64,000 nucleotides of DNA from Limnohabitans sp. B9-3 (GTDB taxonomy: Bacteria > Pseudomonadota > Gammaproteobacteria > Burkholderiales > Burkholderiaceae_C), in the NCBI RefSeq assembly GCF_002778325.1, contig NZ_NESI01000006.1, positions 124,001-188,000 of the forward strand, read 5' to 3'. This document shows positions 1-8,742 of this stretch, piece after piece (the stretch's first letter is position 1; the number at the start of each line of letters is the position of its first letter). Under the pieces are notes generated by a model, which saw nothing but the letters and a program-made list of their open reading frames with translations, searched no databases and had not been told where the DNA came from. Position numbers and translations under genes: made by a program.

Positions 1-1192
1 CGTGTATCTCCGATGCATTGAATGTGTGTGTATCGCCATCAGCGGGCGCATTGACAAGGCAGAAAATTCGTTCTGAAGCTGCTTGTGTCAGCCCGTCATC
101 GTTGCGATCTTGGGCGCAAACATAAACCGTGCCCTGCGCAGGCAATTGCCGTTTGTGAAAAATATCATCGAACTCAGCGCGGTAATTTTGGTTGAAAAAC
201 ACGTTGTGACGCACCAACGGAAAACCATTTGTTTTTGCGTGCATCGACAACGTCATCGCCGAGAGTGAACGCTGCTTTGCGCTCACCGCTTGAAAGTTAG
301 GGCTGAGACCTTGACCCAGCATGCCATGGGCCAACGCCGCCACATCACCGTTAAAAACAACGTGATCAGCGTCTAAGTGCTCACCTGTAGACAATTCCAC
401 GCCACTCACCCTTCCCTGCTGGGTGTGGATCTGAGTGCACGACACGCCATAGCGAGCTTTCACGCCATGCGTTTCACCTAACTTGGCGAGGGCGGATGCC
501 ACTTGAAACATCCCGCCCTTGACCGACCAAACGCCATCAAGCTCCACCTGCGCCACCAACATCAGTGTGGCAGGTGCAGACCAAGGCGATGAGCCGCAAT
601 AGGTGGCGTAGCGGCCAAACAACTGTTGCAGACGCGGATCGTGAAAATGACGGCCCAAGCTGCGCCATAACGAGGCAAAAGGACCCAAACCACTCAGTGT
701 GGCCATGCCACTCATGCCTAAGTCGCTCACCATACTCACGAGATTCGGGCGTTCACTGCGGATATAGGGCTTCTCTAGCGTGTCATACAGGCGTCGCGTT
801 TGCTGACAAAAGTTGAGAAAACGTCGCGCCTCTTGTGGGCTGCTGAATTGTGCAATTGCCTCGGCAGTGCGCGCCGTGTCTGAATACAAATCAAGCCGTT
901 GTGGACTGGCATCCCAAGCGTGTCGGGCCAAAACACCGATGGGCTCCAATTGCAAAATGTCCTCCAACGAGGTGCCTAGATTTTCAAGCATTTGGTCCAA
1001 CACCCATTTCATGGTGAAGACCGTGGGGCCGGAATCGACACCCACCCCATCGACTTGCACTTGCCTGATTTTTCCGCCGGGTTGATTGGCACTTTCTACC
1101 AAGGTGACATCGAGCCCTTGATGCGCCAACAGCAACGCGCTCACCAAGCCGCCAATGCCCGCGCCCACCACCACCACACGAGGCGTTTGCAT
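1..1192 (-). CDS. crtD: CrtD, hydroxycarotenoid 3,4-desaturase (methoxyneurosporene dehydrogenase), C-terminus missing
   Basis: This is an FAD-dependent carotenoid desaturase that introduces the C3-C4 double bond on the way to spheroidene. About 397 codons are visible, and the 3' end lies beyond the left edge of the window. Reading in from 1192, the N-terminus starts MQTPRVVVVGAGIGG, a Rossmann dinucleotide-binding motif, followed by the family signature GGKIRQV. Further in are GPTVFTMKWV, ARHAW and LFGRYATYCGSSP, which fit CrtD better than the phytoene desaturase CrtI. The start lies 4 bases after the crtA stop, so the two genes are co-transcribed. The position at the end of the crt-bch-puf block supports the CrtD assignment. 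Confidence 0.9.
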   Translation of the reverse strand, partial: MQTPRVVVVGAGIGGLVSALLLAHQGLDVTLVESANQPGGKIRQVQVDGVGVDSGPTVFTMKWVLDQMLENLGTSLEDILQLEPIGVLARHAWDASPQRLDLYSDTARTAEAIAQFSSPQEARRFLNFCQQTRRLYDTLEKPYIRSERPNLVSMVSDLGMSGMATLSGLGPFASLWRSLGRHFHDPRLQQLFGRYATYCGSSPWSAPATLMLVAQVELDGVWSVKGGMFQVASALAKLGETHGVKARYGVSCTQIHTQQGRVSGVELSTGEHLDADHVVFNGDVAALAHGMLGQGLSPNFQAVSAKQRSLSAMTLSMHAKTNGFPLVRHNVFFNQNYRAEFDDIFHKRQLPAQGTVYVCAQDRNDDGLTQAASERIFCLVNAPADGDTHTFNASEIH

Positions 1193-1196
1193 GGAC

Positions 1197-1907
1197 TTAT
1201 GCATACCGTTTGCCCAACCACTGACCTTCAACTTTCAGAGGCACAAAACGTGCAAACATAGATTCCGAAAAATAGCCCTGCTGATTGGCCGCTTGAATCG
1301 CTTTGAGGTGCGAACCCGAACGCGCGTAGGCATTCATTTCAGTCACGCTGTTCCAAATGCTGAATGTGGCTTGGCGAAAAAAAGGTGCTTCGCCTAAGCC
1401 CACAGCCAACTGACATCCCTCAACGCCCTCAAGCGCAGTTTGTGAAGGAGGGGCATGACGCCAAAATGCATGCGCTTTGCTGAACTTGATGGAGGCTCTG
1501 GTCAGCGCTGCAACAGGACCGTTGATAGGAGGCTCGGCATTGGCTTGAAAAGAAACGCCATCCCAACTGCCACGACAGGAAAAAGCTTTCAAGGTCACGC
1601 AGCAAAATTCATTCGATCGCTTCTGATAGTCACCAACAAGGGCGGAGTGAGAAATGAAATCTTGCGCCGTTTGAACAGATTCAAACAACGCGAATACACC
1701 TTGACGGGAAGGACTTGGCCGAAGGGCAAAGCCACCCTCATACCCGCTGCCCAATACTTTTGAAAAGAGCAAACCAGGAACGCGCTGCAAAGCACGAGGA
1801 CCTCGCACTATGCGCGACCAGCCCCACAGTCGAGAAGCCTCTGCAATGTCGGCCAATAAGACAACAGCCGTCTGGTCATCAAGCCCCACTGGGTGTGCTT
1901 GGCTCAT
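1197..1907 (-). CDS. crtA: CrtA, spheroidene monooxygenase
   Basis: CrtA oxidises spheroidene to spheroidenone, the keto-carotenoid that dominates under air. Its presence therefore suggests an aerobic phototroph. The protein is 236 residues, normal for the family, and contains the stretches VVLLADI, RGPRALQ and GYEGGFALRPSPSRQGVFALFE in the right order. A start at 1937 is also open, but that codon sits inside the arm of the upstream terminator hairpin. The ATG at 1907 has a GGGAG sequence about 7 bases ahead, so I chose it. The gene follows the puf terminator and is probably expressed by read-through or from a weak promoter of its own. crtD follows directly. Confidence 0.9.
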   Translation of the reverse strand: MSQAHPVGLDDQTAVVLLADIAEASRLWGWSRIVRGPRALQRVPGLLFSKVLGSGYEGGFALRPSPSRQGVFALFESVQTAQDFISHSALVGDYQKRSNEFCCVTLKAFSCRGSWDGVSFQANAEPPINGPVAALTRASIKFSKAHAFWRHAPPSQTALEGVEGCQLAVGLGEAPFFRQATFSIWNSVTEMNAYARSGSHLKAIQAANQQGYFSESMFARFVPLKVEGQWLGKRYA

Positions 1908-1922
1908 TTCTGGACTCCCATT

Positions 1923-1956
1923 AAAAAAGGCCTGCACCGCAACGGGTGCAGGCCTT
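1923..1956 (-). terminator. Rho-independent terminator after pufC
   Basis: The arms AAGGCCTGCACC (1927-1938) and GGTGCAGGCCTT (1945-1956) pair perfectly over 12 bp around a 6-base loop. On the minus strand they are followed by six T residues. The hairpin starts 14 bases after the pufC stop, so it ends most puf transcripts and partly insulates crtA-crtD. Confidence 0.92.
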
Positions 1957-1970
1957 ATGAACTTCTGAGT

Positions 1971-2990
1971 TTAAGGCTTTGCTAAAACTTGAAGTTCAGG
2001 AAAGTCTTTCGCCATCGCTGCGCCATAGAGAGGCTTGAAAGCACCTTGGTGGCACGTGCTGCAATTGACTTTTGCAACATCTCCTTTAGGCCCCAAACGA
2101 TGGGGGGGGAAGGTATCTGTTAGAGGCGTCATGTAGTCATTGTTGAGCTCGCGCGCCATCCGAATGCCATGCCAAGCGGTCACACGTTGAGGCCTCGATT
2201 CCTCCCAAGATTGGAAGTTGCGTGTGTTGTGGCAATAAGTACAGTTCACACCTAAGGACTCTGACATGTGCACCATCAAGGAGTACGTGTGTTCAGTCTG
2301 CTTGAGAGAAGCACGGTTGGCATTGGAACCCACACCCGCCATGGCCTCATTGCCGTTGACTCGGATGGGCGCCGCGTCTTTGAGGTAAGGCGAAAACGGA
2401 TCGAACGGCAACGATGTCAGTCCGGCTTCTTTGGTGGCAATGTTTTGGCCAGCCAAATCACCCAACAAACTGCTTGCATATTTGCGATCCTTAGGCTCCG
2501 TCCAAACTTGCGTTGGCACGTTGTTGCCACGGTGGCAGGTATAGCAAGTCACACCCGTTTCAGCTACGTGGGGCTTCCAGTCCTGGTTGACTTTTTGCGT
2601 CATTTGGATCATGCGACGCGCCACCACCTTGGTGTACTTGCCGTCATCCGCAAAATTCTGGACGTTGTGGCAATAGGCACAGCCCTGATCTGGTGCCACC
2701 CACTGCGTGATGGCGACCATTTGTCGATTGAACTGCCCTACGCTCAGATCACCCAAAACTTTGACGTTCTGATAAACCTGACTGGCCTTTGGACCATCGG
2801 CAGCTGCGGCATCTGGGGCTGCGGGTGCTTGATTCAAAGACGCTTGTTTTAGCAAGGTTCTGGGGTTGTAGATTTGCTCCATGCCTGTGCCGCGAAAACC
2901 CGTCTGAACGGTTTCGATGGGCGGGCGTTCGCAGCCCGTAAGCATCACGGCAGCCCAAATACAAAGCGCTAATTTAAAAATCAGTTTCAT
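1971..2990 (-). CDS. pufC: PufC, tetraheme cytochrome c subunit of the photosynthetic reaction centre
   Basis: PufC is the periplasmic, membrane-anchored cytochrome that re-reduces the special pair. The 339-residue protein has an N-terminal hydrophobic segment ending in the lipobox LTGC (Cys20). It contains four c-type heme motifs: CAYCH at 104-108, CYTCH at 149-153, CTYCH at 250-254 and CSTCH at 310-314. Methionine-bearing helices that could supply the sixth ligands precede three or more of them (RRMIQM, MVHMSE, GIRMAR). The length and four-heme layout match the family. The start overlaps the pufM stop as ATGA, so translation is coupled. It is the last gene before the terminator at 1923-1956. 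Confidence 0.97.
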   Translation of the reverse strand: MKLIFKLALCIWAAVMLTGCERPPIETVQTGFRGTGMEQIYNPRTLLKQASLNQAPAAPDAAAADGPKASQVYQNVKVLGDLSVGQFNRQMVAITQWVAPDQGCAYCHNVQNFADDGKYTKVVARRMIQMTQKVNQDWKPHVAETGVTCYTCHRGNNVPTQVWTEPKDRKYASSLLGDLAGQNIATKEAGLTSLPFDPFSPYLKDAAPIRVNGNEAMAGVGSNANRASLKQTEHTYSLMVHMSESLGVNCTYCHNTRNFQSWEESRPQRVTAWHGIRMARELNNDYMTPLTDTFPPHRLGPKGDVAKVNCSTCHQGAFKPLYGAAMAKDFPELQVLAKP

Positions 2991-3961
2991 GGCTTCACTC
3001 CCAGAATTGCAGGATCAAGCACGGTGGGGCTGACCAAGGGGTACGCTGGCACAACATGGTGTTTGACGGACCACAGATACCAGTTGTCCACCACAGTACC
3101 GGTGAGCAAAATACCCACACCACCCACCAAGGGACAAAGCACGGCAAACCACCAAGCCCAACGGTGGATGGACTCCATCGTGGCATTGAAGCCCATGGTC
3201 CAACGCCAGAACAAGGCTGCGCGCTCAGATGCTGTACCGCGATCGACAATTTGTTCAATCTCACGCTCACCGCCGTAACGGGTTACCGCCAAGATGGTGG
3301 CACCATGCATCGCAAACAGCAGCACCGACCCGTACAGGAAAACGATCGACAGCGCATGGAACGGGTTGTAAAACAAGTTACCGTAGCGCAGAGATATGGC
3401 AGAGACCCAGTCGAGGTGAGGGAATATGCCAAATGGGACCGCCTCAGACCAGCTGCCCATCATGATGGGACGGAAAAAACCGCACACCAAAAACAACCAA
3501 ATCGCAGCCGCATAAGCCCAAGCGATATGGGTTCCTAAGCCCAACTGGCGCGCACGTCTGTAAGTACGTGCCCACCACAGCATGATGGACGCGGTCAGCA
3601 TGAAGCCAACAATCAGCCACCAACCGCCTTGTTGAAGCGGCGGAAAACTCAAACCGTAAGCAGGTGCGGGTGGCTCTAGCGCCAACCAAAACAACTGACG
3701 TACTAATTGGACGGGGTTCCAGTCCACAGAGGCCAACATATTGAAGCCAATGATGTTGAAAGCAAAGATGCCCAAAATTAAGGACGCCAGACCGAGCGTA
3801 CCTAAATAGACGGGACCGATTTGGGCATTACCAATGCGCCCTAATAGGTGCATTAAAAATGGTTTGCCTAAACGTTTGTCATCACCGCGAGGTAAGTCCA
3901 CCCCGTCGTGCAGGGGCCCGACCGGCTGCACCGTGGTGAAAAGATTTTGATATTGAGACAT
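2987..3961 (-). CDS. pufM: PufM, reaction centre M subunit
   Basis: PufM is one of the two core membrane subunits of the type-II reaction centre that bind the bacteriochlorophyll special pair, bacteriopheophytin and quinones. The 324-residue protein has five hydrophobic helices. The conserved segments [25 protein letters not shown] and [17 protein letters not shown] contain the histidine ligands for the pigments and the non-heme iron. A further HRWAWWFAV stretch follows. It lies 22 bases after pufL and overlaps pufC by 4 bases (ATGA). The sequence is intact, with no sign of degradation. Confidence 0.98.
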   Translation of the reverse strand: MSQYQNLFTTVQPVGPLHDGVDLPRGDDKRLGKPFLMHLLGRIGNAQIGPVYLGTLGLASLILGIFAFNIIGFNMLASVDWNPVQLVRQLFWLALEPPAPAYGLSFPPLQQGGWWLIVGFMLTASIMLWWARTYRRARQLGLGTHIAWAYAAAIWLFLVCGFFRPIMMGSWSEAVPFGIFPHLDWVSAISLRYGNLFYNPFHALSIVFLYGSVLLFAMHGATILAVTRYGGEREIEQIVDRGTASERAALFWRWTMGFNATMESIHRWAWWFAVLCPLVGGVGILLTGTVVDNWYLWSVKHHVVPAYPLVSPTVLDPAILGVKP

Positions 3962-3983
3962 TTCAATTTCCTCTCTTTTTGAA

Positions 3984-4811
3984 TCAAGTGCGCCAGATCG
4001 GCATATTCAGCCACCAACTCCACCACTCTGGCCAAGCACCCGTCCAAAATGGACCACTGACCACAATGCAGACGATGCCAAACCAAACGCCAGAAAGCGC
4101 TAAGAACAGACCCAATCGGTGAATGCCAAGCGTGCCAACGGAGTAACCAATCAAATCGCGGAAGAAGGTGTCTTCGTGTTCAGGCGACTTCACTGTTTGC
4201 CCTTTTCCAGGATTGGTAGCCGACAAGACCAAGCCACCGTGCATAGAGAGTGAAAGTACTGTGGCGAAGAACAAAGTCACGGCAATCATGTGCCACGGGT
4301 TGTAGTGAAAGTGCAGGTACTGATAGGCCGTGTTGCTCACCCAATCTAAGTGGCTGTAGATGCCGTATGGGAAAGCATGCCCCCAAGCACCCATCAAAAC
4401 TGGGCGAATCACTTGCAGGCTCACATAAGCCAAGATAGCCATGCTGAAGGCAACAGGCACATGCAGACCCATTCCTAATTTGCGGCAAATCTCAACTTCA
4501 CGCAATGCCCAAGAAACGAATGAGCCGATGGCACACACCGTGATGAGTTGCCACAACCCCCCTTCCATCATGGGCGCAAATCGCAACCCGTATGAAATGT
4601 CTGGTGGGGCAATATTAATTTGCCAAATGTTCCAAGTGGGCCCCATGGCAGCGCCCCACAGAATCATCATGGTTCCGGAAAGCGCAAAAAACAAGGTGGT
4701 GATTCCGAAGAATCCAACGTAAAAAGGACCGATCCAAAAATCAAACAGGTCGCCCCCAAATAGGGTACCGCCGCGCACTCGGTATTTGCGTTCAAAACTT
4801 AACATGGACAT
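3984..4811 (-). CDS. pufL: PufL, reaction centre L subunit
   Basis: PufL is the partner of PufM in the reaction centre core. The 275-residue protein begins [15 protein letters not shown], the typical PufL N-terminus, and is preceded by a strong GGAGG ribosome-binding site about 8 bases from the ATG. The ligand-bearing stretches [20 protein letters not shown] and [13 protein letters not shown] are intact. It lies downstream of a long stem-loop in the pufA-pufL gap, which would separate the abundance of antenna and reaction-centre mRNA. Confidence 0.98.
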   Translation of the reverse strand: MSMLSFERKYRVRGGTLFGGDLFDFWIGPFYVGFFGITTLFFALSGTMMILWGAAMGPTWNIWQINIAPPDISYGLRFAPMMEGGLWQLITVCAIGSFVSWALREVEICRKLGMGLHVPVAFSMAILAYVSLQVIRPVLMGAWGHAFPYGIYSHLDWVSNTAYQYLHFHYNPWHMIAVTLFFATVLSLSMHGGLVLSATNPGKGQTVKSPEHEDTFFRDLIGYSVGTLGIHRLGLFLALSGVWFGIVCIVVSGPFWTGAWPEWWSWWLNMPIWRT

Positions 4812-4875
4812 AGTTGTATCCTCCGACCGGATGACTGTTTGTAAGGTCTTTTGGGCTTCAAGTTAACAATTCAAA

Positions 4876-4917
4876 AGGACAGACGTATCGTTCAAAATGA
4901 GCGAATTACGTCTGCCT
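4876..4917 (-). other. pufA-pufL intercistronic stem-loop
   Basis: The arms CAGACGTA (4880-4887) and TACGTCTG (4907-4914) are exact complements around a 19-base loop, with AGG/CCT extending the stem past a one-base bulge. No T-run follows on the minus strand, so it is unlikely to be a simple terminator. In other purple bacteria a hairpin here protects the 3' end of the pufBA mRNA, and the same role is inferred. Confidence 0.75.
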
Positions 4918-4936
4918 GAATAAAGACCAATGGTCC

Positions 4937-5134
4937 TTACTTTTGCGGCAAAGCCGCGTTTTGTGACTGCACTCTCGCCGCTGCGGCTTTGGCCGTATCG
5001 GGATGCCAGCTGTTGATGTTGTAACGATCGCCACTGATTTGGATCAGATGAATCGAGGTTGAAATAAAGGCAATCATCATTCCAGTCAGAACGATGGCCT
5101 TGAGGGGATCTATCACACGCCAAATGCGCCACAT
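4937..5134 (-). CDS. pufA: PufA, LH1 alpha polypeptide
   Basis: This is the alpha subunit of the core antenna around the reaction centre. The 65-residue protein starts MWRIWRVIDP, the usual LH1-alpha N-terminus. It has one membrane helix (about residues 12-35) with the bacteriochlorophyll-ligand histidine at position 29 (SIHLIQ), followed by the W-containing exit segment. A long Ala-rich tail after residue 45 is probably trimmed or surface exposed. An AAGGAAA ribosome-binding site lies upstream of the ATG. It is separated from pufB by an extra gene, which is unusual because pufB and pufA are normally adjacent. Confidence 0.95.
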   Translation of the reverse strand: MWRIWRVIDPLKAIVLTGMMIAFISTSIHLIQISGDRYNINSWHPDTAKAAAARVQSQNAALPQK

Positions 5135-5148
5135 AGTAATTTCCTTTC

Positions 5149-5373
5149 TTAATTCAATTGAGAAATAACGGTGTAGACAGAGGACTTCACGCCGTCCAAA
5201 GTGCCCGTTGAACCCTCAGCCCCAGGGAGCCAGCTTCGCCAGTCAAGAACCAGCAACTGTCCCGCTATGGCGAGAACCATGAACACTAAAAACAGCAAAA
5301 CAAACGTGATCCCATAACCATCGAAATGGCCGTGAGATTGAACCGTTGTTGTGCGATCGTTCGGGTGGGTCAT
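5149..5373 (-). CDS. Small single-helix membrane protein between pufB and pufA, LH1-beta-like tail without the pigment histidine
   Basis: I do not recognise this 74-residue protein as a named subunit. It has a His-rich N-terminus (HGHFDGYG, residues 14-21), one membrane helix (about 22-44) and then WRSWLPGAEG at 45-54. That segment resembles the C-terminal WRPWLPGPEG of LH1 beta chains. When the tryptophans are aligned, the position of the beta ligand histidine (six residues upstream; His37 in the adjacent PufB) is Gln39 here. A start at 5379 is open, but the CGGAG sequence is spaced correctly only for the ATG at 5373. It sits in the operon with gaps of 24 and 14 bases to pufB and pufA. It may be an accessory RC-LH1 polypeptide analogous to PufX or gamma chains, which is inference. 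Confidence 0.85.
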   Translation of the reverse strand: MTHPNDRTTTVQSHGHFDGYGITFVLLFLVFMVLAIAGQLLVLDWRSWLPGAEGSTGTLDGVKSSVYTVISQLN

Positions 5374-5397
5374 ATTCATCTCCGTTGATTGGTTTTT

Positions 5398-5541
5398 TTA
5401 GAACCAGGGACGCCAGATCCACACTAAGCTGTGGGCGAAGAAAGCTCCTACGGCCCACAACAGGTAACCCTGTATGAAGTACGTATGGAACTCTTGGGCT
5501 TCTTCGTCTGACAGCCCTGAAGGGTTAGCTGCATCAGTCAT
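5398..5541 (-). CDS. pufB: PufB, LH1 beta polypeptide
   Basis: This is the beta subunit of the core antenna, 47 residues long. It has the expected acidic N-terminus GLSDEEAQEFH with the conserved His19, one membrane helix, the ligand His37 in FFAHSLVW, and the terminal WRPWF. An AGAGG ribosome-binding site precedes the ATG. It opens the puf operon 147 bases after bchZ. No pufQ gene lies in that gap. Confidence 0.95.
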   Translation of the reverse strand: MTDAANPSGLSDEEAQEFHTYFIQGYLLWAVGAFFAHSLVWIWRPWF

Positions 5542-5688
5542 AGTTTTTGCCTCTTTCTAAATGCCTTGCGGCAACTCCCTGAACTCTTGCAAGTACAGGA
5601 CGGACTGTTGTGGTTGTGACACCGCAACAGGTGGACCCTCGGGCTAGCCGAAGGATTGGACGGTCCAACAAACTCAAGTGCACATCGT
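5542..5688 (-). other. bchZ-pufB gap with short palindromes, no pufQ
   Basis: This 147-base gap holds the perfect palindrome TTGGAC-G-GTCCAA (5656-5668). It also has a second hairpin-prone stretch around CTCGGGCTAGCCGAAGG. No exact TGT-N12-ACA site, good sigma-70 promoter or T-run terminator is visible. RNA processing or a cryptic puf promoter is possible. Confidence 0.4.
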
Positions 5689-7155
5689 TCATGCATGTGC
5701 CCCTTCATTTGCTTTTCCGAACAATTCTGTGAATCTCTCTGCTTCAACATGCGAACGGCCGGTTTCCCGTGCATCGCGCTCCGCTTGATCGCGCATTCGC
5801 TTCGCTGCTGAAATTCGAACCAATACGGGCTGTTGCTCCAGCAAAGCGTCTAATCTGTCTTGTGCCTCGGGCTCCCACGGCACGGTGGTGTTGGGCGCAG
5901 AGCGACCCAAGGTGCCTTCGATCTTGTCCATCTCTGTGCCCAGGGGCAAGATGTGGAATAAGGCATCAAAGAGACCGTTGCAAAACTCTTGAATGATGTA
6001 TGTCGCGCCGGCATAACCCATGAAGGGCGTGCCGGTATGGCGACGAATGATGGGCAAAGGAAAACTGGCTGGAATGAAGCTGGTTTTCATCATGCCGCCA
6101 CCGCCACACTCGGCCAAATAAATACGCTCGTTGTAGCTGCCGTACAAAATAAGCGGTGTTTTTTCGGTCACCAGTTTGCGCACTTCTGCGTTGTCAGTTT
6201 TGGCACCTGCGATGCGCGAGATAGCAAAGTTGCAAGGCAGGCCCATTTCGTCTTCTAAGAAATGGCGAATGCCGCGTGTGTAGGTTTCATTGGCCACGAC
6301 GCCAAAGTTGGCAGTACCAAAAAAGTCTTGTGTGACCGAGCGCCATAAATCCCAAATGGGTTTGATGGTGCTGTGCTTTTCTCGTTCAATGAACGGCTCT
6401 GGATCTAGGCCGAGCAACTCACCCAAAGAACGAAGGAATTTGGTGGTGCTGTGCAAACCAATAGGCGCTTGCAAATACGGGCGCTCTAGGGCTTCACACA
6501 ACATGCGGCCGAATTCGCGGTACATGCAAATATTGACATCCGCCTCAACCAATCGGGACACATCTGCGACGTGCGAACCCAATGGGAAGACCATATTGAT
6601 GTCGGCGCCAATGCCTTGCACCAAGCGACGAATTTCAGCCAAATCACTGGGGCAGTTGAAAGTGCCGTAGCTGGGTCCAATGATGTTGACACGAGGACGC
6701 TCGCCCTCTTTGCGCACACGCTTAGGAACATGCTTGACACCGTACTGCTGCCAAAGCCAGTACATGGCGCGATTGGCACATTGCCACTGGTCTTCGTCAA
6801 TGGTGCGCGGCAAAAAGCGTTGCAGATTGGTACCCTCAGGCGTCACGCCGCCACCAATCATTTCAGCAATCGATCCCGTCACAACCACTGAAGGTAGATC
6901 AGGGTTGAGCGTGGCGTGCGCACGGCGCATGGCGCCTTCGGTACCTTCGCGACCCAATTGCTCTTCGGCTAGTCCTGTGACCACAATCGGCAGCTCATGG
7001 GGTGGCAGTGCATCGGTGTAATGCAACACCGAAGTGACAGGCAAGTTCTCGCAGCCCACAGGGCCGTCAATGACAACTTGCAAGCCTTTGATGGCGGTGA
7101 ACACATACACCGCTCCCCAATAGCCACCCGCGCGATCGTGGTCAAGAACTAGCAT
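5689..7155 (-). CDS. bchZ: BchZ, chlorophyllide a reductase subunit Z
   Basis: BchZ is the nitrogenase-like catalytic subunit that, with BchY and the BchX reductase, reduces ring B of (3-vinyl or 3-hydroxyethyl) chlorophyllide on the way to bacteriochlorophyll a. The 488-residue protein starts [21 protein letters not shown] and has the conserved Cys in [12 protein letters not shown]. The stretch [21 protein letters not shown] follows, with the DUF3479-type C-terminal region behind it. Its ATG overlaps the bchY stop as TGATG, so translation is coupled. Confidence 0.97.
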   Translation of the reverse strand: MLVLDHDRAGGYWGAVYVFTAIKGLQVVIDGPVGCENLPVTSVLHYTDALPPHELPIVVTGLAEEQLGREGTEGAMRRAHATLNPDLPSVVVTGSIAEMIGGGVTPEGTNLQRFLPRTIDEDQWQCANRAMYWLWQQYGVKHVPKRVRKEGERPRVNIIGPSYGTFNCPSDLAEIRRLVQGIGADINMVFPLGSHVADVSRLVEADVNICMYREFGRMLCEALERPYLQAPIGLHSTTKFLRSLGELLGLDPEPFIEREKHSTIKPIWDLWRSVTQDFFGTANFGVVANETYTRGIRHFLEDEMGLPCNFAISRIAGAKTDNAEVRKLVTEKTPLILYGSYNERIYLAECGGGGMMKTSFIPASFPLPIIRRHTGTPFMGYAGATYIIQEFCNGLFDALFHILPLGTEMDKIEGTLGRSAPNTTVPWEPEAQDRLDALLEQQPVLVRISAAKRMRDQAERDARETGRSHVEAERFTELFGKANEGAHA

Positions 7156-8723
7156 CAGATCATGGCCTCCGCTTTGCGTTTTTTGGCTTGCTTTTCCAGT
7201 TGCCTGCGCGTTTCAGCTTCAAACTCAGGGCGGTTTTGCGGCACGCCGTGTGAGGCTTCCCACACACCTGCGGCGTGCCCAGTACCGGTATCGCCAAAGA
7301 AGGCTTTCATTTCGTCAAAGCGCGACTTGTTGGCAATGGCGCCATTGATGACTTGCGCCAACGAACCCGCACCTGCAGGACCCATCAAGGGACGGGCAGA
7401 AATGAGGTTGGTGAAATACAAGCTTGGAATACTGAGCTCCTTGGCCGCTTGCACCACCGGTGTGGTGCCAATCGCCAAATCAGGCTTCCATTCGTGGATA
7501 GCAGCCAAGTCTTGTTCAAGGGAAGCACGGTATTGCACATGCACGCCTCGCGCTTGCAGCCATTCGCAATCCGAGGCGCTCCAAGGCGTTTTTGGACAGG
7601 CTGTGCCGACATAGCGCAAATCAGCTCCACTCTCCACCAACAAACGCGCCACCAACAACTCAGAACCTTCATAGCCACTGAGGGTGATGCGACCCTTGAT
7701 GGGTGACTTGGCTAAGCCGGCTTTGATGGCGCCGAGCATGATGTTTTTGACCATGTCGATTTTGGCTTGCGGCACATTGGCTGCGTTGCCGATGGCTTGC
7801 AACCAAGCTTCTGTGCCGTCATGGCCCACCGGCGCTGAGCCCACAATGGGGCGGCCGGCCGCTTCAAATTCGCGGATGCTGGCAGTGTAGAAAGGATGGA
7901 TGGCAGCCACCGCAGAACAATCCAGCGCCGCATAAAGTTCGCGCCATTCTCGGGTGGGCACCACAGGACCGGCAGCAAGGCCCATGGGTTCGAGCATGCG
8001 CCCAATGATCATGGGGTCGGCGGGGAACATTTCACCAATCATGGTGATGGTGGGCTTGTCAGAACGCCCTGTGCGGGGGGCTTGAACAGGACCTGCCAAA
8101 ATTTCTTCACGCGCATACTTCAACATCGCGCCAGCCAACACATCTTTGGCTTCCGCATGGGTTGGCACGCCGAAACCGGGCACATCCACACCAATGATGC
8201 GAACGCCATTGATCTCTTTGGGCAGCAATTGCAGTGGCACGCCGCTGGCTGTGGGCACGCACAAATTGATGATCACGATGGCGTCGTATTTCTCGGGATC
8301 GGCTTGGTCGTAAACAGACTCGCGAATGTCTTCGAACAACTTACCCGTAACCAAGGACTCTGAGTTGAAAGGCACGTAACCGACACTGCGCCGAGCGCCG
8401 TAAAAATGCGAGGTGAAAGTCAGGCCATACACACAACAAGCTGAACCCGACAAAATGGTGGCGGTGCGGCGCATGCGAAGGCCCACGCGCAGAGAACCAA
8501 AGGCGGGACACATGCTTTGCGGCTGATCGTGGGGGCCTGCTTTAGGATCAACTGGATAGTCCTTGGCATATTGCGCCAACACGTCAGACTTGCCAGAAGC
8601 CTTCGCTGCTGCCAACATTTTTTCGCCGCCGGCATGACAACCCATGCCATCACCTTCTATGGAGGTGCTCATGCCTTCTGGTGCCTGAGCCATCGCGGGG
8701 ATGATGGGTATGGTTTTAGTCAT
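7155..8723 (-). CDS. bchY: BchY, chlorophyllide a reductase subunit Y
   Basis: BchY is the second catalytic subunit of chlorophyllide a reductase, 522 residues from the ATG at 8723. The N-terminal part holds the iron-sulfur ligand region ([11 protein letters not shown] and [12 protein letters not shown]). NLCVPTASG and the nitrogenase-like core follow. An upstream extension to 8858 is open but would run inside bchX, so I rejected it. The start lies 19 bases after the bchX stop, and no strong Shine-Dalgarno is visible. Confidence 0.96.
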   Translation of the reverse strand: MTKTIPIIPAMAQAPEGMSTSIEGDGMGCHAGGEKMLAAAKASGKSDVLAQYAKDYPVDPKAGPHDQPQSMCPAFGSLRVGLRMRRTATILSGSACCVYGLTFTSHFYGARRSVGYVPFNSESLVTGKLFEDIRESVYDQADPEKYDAIVIINLCVPTASGVPLQLLPKEINGVRIIGVDVPGFGVPTHAEAKDVLAGAMLKYAREEILAGPVQAPRTGRSDKPTITMIGEMFPADPMIIGRMLEPMGLAAGPVVPTREWRELYAALDCSAVAAIHPFYTASIREFEAAGRPIVGSAPVGHDGTEAWLQAIGNAANVPQAKIDMVKNIMLGAIKAGLAKSPIKGRITLSGYEGSELLVARLLVESGADLRYVGTACPKTPWSASDCEWLQARGVHVQYRASLEQDLAAIHEWKPDLAIGTTPVVQAAKELSIPSLYFTNLISARPLMGPAGAGSLAQVINGAIANKSRFDEMKAFFGDTGTGHAAGVWEASHGVPQNRPEFEAETRRQLEKQAKKRKAEAMI

Positions 8724-8742
8724 GGTGGTTATTGACTGAATG

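Noticed and set aside
1908..1937. Upstream extension of crtA to 1937
   Set aside because: The extra codons lie in the terminator hairpin. The ATG at 1907 has a good ribosome-binding site.
5542..5688. TGT-N12-ACC sequence near 5615 as a PpsR site for puf
   Set aside because: It fails the ACA half. Without an exact palindrome the match is what chance would give in this gap.
5538..5774. Minus-strand 78-codon frame between bchZ and pufB as a pufQ candidate
   Set aside because: Most of it overlaps the 3' end of bchZ in another frame. It has no membrane segment and no resemblance to PufQ.
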